NCBI GenBank assembly: GCA_023245475.1
Contig: JAHFKF010000054.1
Coordinates: forward strand, 1 to 9,239
DNA from: Candidatus Levyibacteriota bacterium
Lineage (GTDB): Bacteria; Patescibacteriota; Microgenomatia; Levybacterales; UBA12049
Reading direction: 5' to 3'
Length of the DNA stretch: 9,239 nucleotides
Part shown: in pieces, positions 5,478 through 9,239 of the stretch
How positions within the stretch are numbered: position 1 is the first letter of the stretch
How the letters are laid out: the number at the start of each line of letters is the position of its first letter
Program-made: the position numbers and the translations under genes
Notes under the pieces: generated by a model
The model's database searches: none
The model's input: only the letters and a program-made list of their open reading frames with translations
What the model was told of the DNA's origin: nothing

Positions 5478-6235
5478 ATATAGCGAATAAACTTACTATT
5501 TTAATTCCATGTTATAACGAAGAGAAGGGTATTGGTAAAGTAATTGATGCTGTTCCTACAGCATTTCTGTCTCAGTTGGGTTACCTGACCGAAATTATTG
5601 TTATTGATAATAACTCTACTGACAAGACGGCTTACGTTGCTCGGAAGCGAAAGGTCACTGTTATCAGAGAAAAGAAGAAAGGGAAAGGAAATGCCTTAAA
5701 AACTGGTTTTAGAGCGGTTAGTCGAAATACTGATATAGTTGTTATGCTTGATGGCGATGATACCTACAAAGCTCATGAAATCCCACGACTTATTGAGCCA
5801 TTAATTAGTAATTTTTGTGACGTAGTCATTGGTTCTCGTTTGGGTGGTAAGGTAAAAGGCAATTCGTTAAAGTTGCAAAATAGAATCGCAAACTGGGGAT
5901 ATACATTCCTTGTAAGACAATTCTATGGGGCAAACACAACTGACCTTCTAAGTGGATTTGTCGCTTGGAAGAAAGAAGTGGTTGATCAATTACATCCACA
6001 TCTCGAGTCAGAAGGCTTTGCTATTGAGATGGAAATGATTACCAAAATGAGTAAAATTGGATTTGAGATGTACTCTGTGCCAATTACATATGATGAACGA
6101 GTAGGGCAATCAAAGATAGAAGCTTTTAGTGATGGTTTTAAAATTCTTTATACATTAATCAAAAATCTTACGTGGAAACCTGAGAAACAAATTCCAACCA
6201 AATTTCCGTTTAAAACATTTTCAGAATCCTTCTAA
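5474..6235 (+). CDS. GT2 family glycosyltransferase, dolichyl/polyprenyl-phosphate sugar transferase-like
   Basis: This 253-residue GT-A fold enzyme has the motifs LTILIPCYNEEKGI (7-20), IIVIDNNSTD (41-50) and GKGNALKTGF (70-79). The metal and nucleotide-sugar site is VMLDGDDTY (90-98, Asp93 and Asp95). GSRLGG (120-125), TDLLSGFVAWKKEV (156-169) and YDERVGQSK (206-214) follow. This order fits the DPM1/GtrB-like branch, which moves a sugar from a nucleotide donor to a polyprenyl phosphate at the cytoplasmic membrane face. It lacks the C-terminal membrane helices found in GtrB-type proteins, so it is probably soluble or peripheral. The start overlaps the previous stop in ATGA, which suggests translational coupling. 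The sugar and acceptor are unknown. Confidence 0.93.
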   Translation: MNIANKLTILIPCYNEEKGIGKVIDAVPTAFLSQLGYLTEIIVIDNNSTDKTAYVARKRKVTVIREKKKGKGNALKTGFRAVSRNTDIVVMLDGDDTYKAHEIPRLIEPLISNFCDVVIGSRLGGKVKGNSLKLQNRIANWGYTFLVRQFYGANTTDLLSGFVAWKKEVVDQLHPHLESEGFAIEMEMITKMSKIGFEMYSVPITYDERVGQSKIEAFSDGFKILYTLIKNLTWKPEKQIPTKFPFKTFSESF

Positions 6236-6247
6236 TAATTACCTCTT

Positions 6248-7393
6248 ATGAAACAACAACTTCAATCAGTTAAGCAGTTGCATATAGCCTTCGTATCAGA
6301 TGCCATTTATCCGTACAATAAAGGTGGGAAGGAAAAACGAATCTATGAACTTACGACACAGCTTGCCCGTCGTGGTCATGAGGTTACCATCTACTGTATG
6401 AAATGGTGGAAAGGGGACAATGATACCCTTTTGGAAAACGGTGTTGTTCTAAAGGCAATCAGCCCCTTATACCCACTCTATTCAGGTGACAGGAGATCAA
6501 TAAGTCAAGCGTTCTTCTTTGCGTTGTCATGTTTTAAGCTAGTTAATGAAAAATTTGATGTGCTTGATGTTGATCATATGCCACACTTGGTATTATTTCC
6601 CACAAGACTTATTACCTGGTTTAAGCGAAAGCAGATGATTGTTACCTGGCACGAAGTATGGGGAAGGAAATACTGGGTGTCGTACTTAGGATTATTGGGT
6701 AATCTTGCATTCTTGGTTGAATGGGTAAGTGCTCGCTTGCCAGATAAAATTGTTGCTGTATCAGAGCATACCAAAAGAAAACTACAGAGAGAATTACAAG
6801 TAAAAAAGCCAATGATCGTCGTACCTAATGGGATTGATTACTCACACATCGTTTCAATAAAACCAGCAAAAGAACTGTCCGATATTATTTTTGCGGGAAG
6901 ACTGCTTGCGAATAAACATGTGGATCAATTGATTAGCTCAGTGCCACGCCTTACAAAAGATTTCCCAACGATAAAAGTAATCATTATTGGTGAAGGTCCA
7001 GAAAAGCAAAGCCTTAGACATTTAATTAAGGAATTAAAACTTGAAGAAAATATTCGGCTGTATGACTTTTTCTCCACACATGACCAGCTCTATGCGTTGT
7101 TTAAATCATCAAAGGTATTCGTCTCTCCGTCCACCAGAGAGGGATTTGGCATCGTCGCTCTTGAAGCAAATAGTTGTGGTCTTCCTGTTATTACAACACT
7201 TCATAGTGATAATGCTACGAAAGATTTGATAAAAGAAGGTCAGAATGGTTATTTCTTTGCGAAGAATGAGTTGGCAAAAACAATCAAGGAAGTTCTAAAG
7301 AAAAAGCATAATAGAACAGAGATTGCAGAGTCCGTTAAACAGTATGACTGGAAATCCATTACACTAAAAGCAGAGGAGGTTTATTTATCATGA
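6248..7393 (+). CDS. GT4 family glycosyltransferase (first of two)
   Basis: This 381-residue retaining glycosyltransferase has a GT-B fold. The N-terminal acceptor-side domain begins HIAFVSDAIYPYNKGGKEKRIYEL (12-35), with its glycine loop near 26-27. The C-terminal donor domain starts near 211 with IIFAGRL and Lys223, then VIIIGEGPE. It holds the E-x7-E motif REGFGIVALEA, with Glu298 and Glu306 as the expected donor-sugar contacts. Length is normal for the family. It begins 12 bases after the previous stop, the only non-overlapping junction in the operon. It has no visible Shine-Dalgarno sequence: the bases before the ATG are TACCTCTT. The donor and acceptor sugars cannot be read from the sequence. 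The role is inferred as adding a sugar to the surface glycan built by the neighbours. Confidence 0.94.
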   Translation: MKQQLQSVKQLHIAFVSDAIYPYNKGGKEKRIYELTTQLARRGHEVTIYCMKWWKGDNDTLLENGVVLKAISPLYPLYSGDRRSISQAFFFALSCFKLVNEKFDVLDVDHMPHLVLFPTRLITWFKRKQMIVTWHEVWGRKYWVSYLGLLGNLAFLVEWVSARLPDKIVAVSEHTKRKLQRELQVKKPMIVVPNGIDYSHIVSIKPAKELSDIIFAGRLLANKHVDQLISSVPRLTKDFPTIKVIIIGEGPEKQSLRHLIKELKLEENIRLYDFFSTHDQLYALFKSSKVFVSPSTREGFGIVALEANSCGLPVITTLHSDNATKDLIKEGQNGYFFAKNELAKTIKEVLKKKHNRTEIAESVKQYDWKSITLKAEEVYLS

Positions 7394-8544
7394 AATTACT
7401 TGTTGTTACTCCTTATTTTTATCCCAAACTTGGAGGGTTGGAAAATTATGCTTACCATATAAGTCAGGGGCTGCACAAAAAATATAAATGGGAAATTGTA
7501 GTTGTAACTTCAAATCATGAAGAAAAGAAGTACAAAGAAGAGATGCTCAATGGATTTAAAATATATAGACTTCCGTATTGGTTTAAATTATCTAATACTC
7601 CGGTAAATCCATTGTGGTACTTTGCCATAGCAACGATTATCAAATCAGAAATGCCTGATTGTATTAACGCTCATACTCCTGTGCCCTTCATTTCGGATGT
7701 TACAGCTCGTGCTTCAACAAAAGCAAAGATTCCGTTCGTATTAACGTATCATAATGATGTAGTAAAAAGTAGTTTACTTGTTAGTCTCTGTATAAAAATC
7801 TACTATCAATTATTTGGTTTTGCAACAGGAAAGCTTGCCACCACGATTATCGCGACCTCTGACTTTTATGCCAAGAGATCGCTCTTCCTTAAAAAGTTTG
7901 CTGCGAAAGTCCAGCTTGTTCCTCCTGGGGTTGATGTGCCGTTTTATGATTCGATCAATCCCAAACCGGATCTTATTCAAGAGTATAAAGATAAGAAGGT
8001 TGTGATGTTTGTTGGACAACTTGATAAAACGCATTTACATAAAGGGCTCAATTACCTCATTGAAGCGATAGCAACTGTTAAGAAAGATATCCCAAATATT
8101 TTATTATTGATTATTGGTCGAGGAGATATGATTTCTGAGTATAAAGACATGGCGCAAAAGATGGGGATTGAAGATAATATTGTATTTAAAACATCCGTTG
8201 AAGATCCTGATCTAGTTGCGTATTATAAATTATCTGATGTAGTGGTCTTGCCAACAGTCAGTAATGCAGAAGGCTTTGGTATGGTACTTATTGAAGCCGG
8301 TGCTGCCAAGAAGCCTGTGATTGGGACAAATGTTGGAGGTGTGCCCTTTGTTATTATAGAGAATGAAACGGGCTATCTAATTCCTCCAAAGGATGTAACG
8401 TCGTTAGCTAAAAAGATATTAGAAGTTGTCAGTGATAAAAAATTACAAAATCGTTTAGGTAATAACGGTTATAGTCAGGCAGTTGAAAAATATTCTTGGG
8501 AAAAACAAATAAACAAAACAGATAGTATTTTGAAAAACATATGA
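7390..8544 (+). CDS. GT4 family glycosyltransferase (second of two)
   Basis: This 384-residue GT-B protein is full length. The N-terminus MKLLVVTPYFYPKLGGLENY carries the GG-E loop at 15-18. THxD-like YHNDV is at 120-124, VPPGVD at 177-182, VMFVGQLD at 205-212 with Lys218, and IIGRG at 241-245. The E-x7-E motif is AEGFGMVLIEA (Glu294, Glu302). GGVPFVIIENETGYLIPP (316-333) follows, as in many mannosyl-, glucosyl- and N-acetylglucosaminyltransferases of this class. It differs clearly in sequence from the preceding GT4, so it is not a recent tandem duplicate. ATG overlaps the previous TGA (ATGA), and GGAGG (7375-7379) lies 10 bases upstream. It probably adds the next sugar to the same glycan; the specificity is unknown. 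Confidence 0.95.
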   Translation: MKLLVVTPYFYPKLGGLENYAYHISQGLHKKYKWEIVVVTSNHEEKKYKEEMLNGFKIYRLPYWFKLSNTPVNPLWYFAIATIIKSEMPDCINAHTPVPFISDVTARASTKAKIPFVLTYHNDVVKSSLLVSLCIKIYYQLFGFATGKLATTIIATSDFYAKRSLFLKKFAAKVQLVPPGVDVPFYDSINPKPDLIQEYKDKKVVMFVGQLDKTHLHKGLNYLIEAIATVKKDIPNILLLIIGRGDMISEYKDMAQKMGIEDNIVFKTSVEDPDLVAYYKLSDVVVLPTVSNAEGFGMVLIEAGAAKKPVIGTNVGGVPFVIIENETGYLIPPKDVTSLAKKILEVVSDKKLQNRLGNNGYSQAVEKYSWEKQINKTDSILKNI

Positions 8545-9239
8545 TTTCTATAATTATTATTGTAAAGAATGATCCGAGGATTGAAGCATTACTTGCTAAA
8601 TTAGCAACAATCAAATCTCCTGAACAAAAGGAGATTATTGTTGTGGATGCATCAAAAGGCTCTTTAGATGAAATACGACTAAAATATCCATATGTTACTT
8701 GGTTAGATTTCCCCCCACTACTTCATAAAAAAACCTATGCAGAACAAAGAAACATGGGAATTAAATCCGCCAAGGGAGATATTATTGTGTTTATCGATGC
8801 AGATTGTATTCCTGATACTGATTGGTTGGCGCACCTGATTAGTCCGATACAGAAAAAAGGAGAATTAATTGTTTCAGGTGCGTGCCGTCCGTTTGGCAAA
8901 AGCTTTATTCATAAAGAGGAGCAATATGGTAAGTATCGAGAAGAATGTGAAACGATGAATATCGCAATTGCAAAAGAAGTTTTTGAAAAAGTAGGATACT
9001 TTGATGAACATTTAGAGGGTTGTGAGGATTCTGATTTTTGCATAAGAGCTCGTAGAAAAGGATACAAGATTCGCCATACAAAAGATGCAATTATCTATCA
9101 TGATTGGGGCGGTATTATGAAAAATGTTACCCGCTCTTACTATGGAGGACGAGATCGTATCCGACTGTATACAAAGCATATTAACCATTTAGGTGTTCTT
9201 AATTCTAATAATATCTATACAGCATATTATGTTCTATAT
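8541..9239 (+). CDS. GT2 family glycosyltransferase (3' end outside the window)
   Basis: I translated this frame directly: 233 codons are open to the last base. It starts MISIIIIVKNDPR in ATGA overlap with the previous gene. The GT-A motifs are EIIVVDASKG (31-40), AEQRNMGIKSAKGD (67-80) and FIDADCIPD (84-92) with the metal-binding Asp86 and Asp88. GYFDEHLEGCEDSDF (152-166) contains the acidic pair Glu162-Asp163 expected near the catalytic base, and YHDWGG lies near 186-191. The pattern fits rhamnosyl-, mannosyl- or glucosyltransferase-like GT2 proteins. No Shine-Dalgarno site is evident, so initiation probably relies on coupling. A C-terminal membrane segment may lie beyond the edge. The specificity is unknown. 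Confidence 0.92.
   Translation, partial: MISIIIIVKNDPRIEALLAKLATIKSPEQKEIIVVDASKGSLDEIRLKYPYVTWLDFPPLLHKKTYAEQRNMGIKSAKGDIIVFIDADCIPDTDWLAHLISPIQKKGELIVSGACRPFGKSFIHKEEQYGKYREECETMNIAIAKEVFEKVGYFDEHLEGCEDSDFCIRARRKGYKIRHTKDAIIYHDWGGIMKNVTRSYYGGRDRIRLYTKHINHLGVLNSNNIYTAYYVLY

Noticed and set aside
6248..8544. Recent tandem duplication of the two GT4 genes
   Set aside because: Beyond the fold motifs, the two proteins share little sequence, and no nucleotide similarity is visible.
8905..9090. Minus-strand open frame of 61 codons near the right edge
   Set aside because: It is a shadow of the plus-strand GT2 gene, which is open without interruption and carries clear GT2 motifs.

Overview
The window looks like a chromosomal stretch of a small-genome bacterium, most likely of the Candidate Phyla Radiation (Patescibacteria, perhaps Microgenomates-like). 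That placement is inference. It rests on the moderate-to-low GC content, the short UvrC without its usual C-terminal domain, a dispersed-palindrome load inside coding sequence, an orphan 508-residue protein and a dense glycosyltransferase cluster. TGA acts as a normal stop at several genes, so this is not the TGA-as-glycine code of some related lineages.

Left part (1-3202): the end of a YraN/UPF0102 nuclease-like gene is followed by a complete pyruvate kinase gene. Pyruvate kinase carries the residues of the potassium-independent class. It meets a convergent uvrC gene, with only 2 bases between the two stop codons. UvrC has GIY-YIG, UVR and RNase H-like nuclease regions but ends before the usual helix-hairpin-helix tail. 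Two unrelated palindromic repeat elements sit inside its reading frame and are translated as extra peptide.

Middle (3222-5003): a minus-strand gene for an unrecognised 508-residue protein lies just upstream of uvrC. A 255-base divergent intergenic region follows. It holds a clear minus-strand promoter, two candidate plus-strand promoters, an 11-base direct repeat and a cluster of CTAG-centred palindromes.

Right part (5004-9239, continuing past the edge): a tightly packed plus-strand operon. It encodes a small membrane-anchored protein resembling DUF1616 and four glycosyltransferases in the order GT2, GT4, GT4, GT2 (the last cut by the window edge). Three of the four junctions are 4-base ATGA overlaps. 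Together they probably build a surface glycan or decorate a lipid-linked or cell-surface acceptor; the sugars and acceptor cannot be read from the sequence.

The two points most worth a second look are the double in-frame palindrome insertion in uvrC, and a repeated promoter layout. Before pyruvate kinase, uvrC and the 508-residue gene there is a -35/17-base spacer/-10 promoter whose -10 box ends only 7-8 bases before the ATG, with no good ribosome binding site. This predicts leaderless or nearly leaderless mRNAs for the three genes, in contrast to the Shine-Dalgarno-led glycosyltransferase operon.
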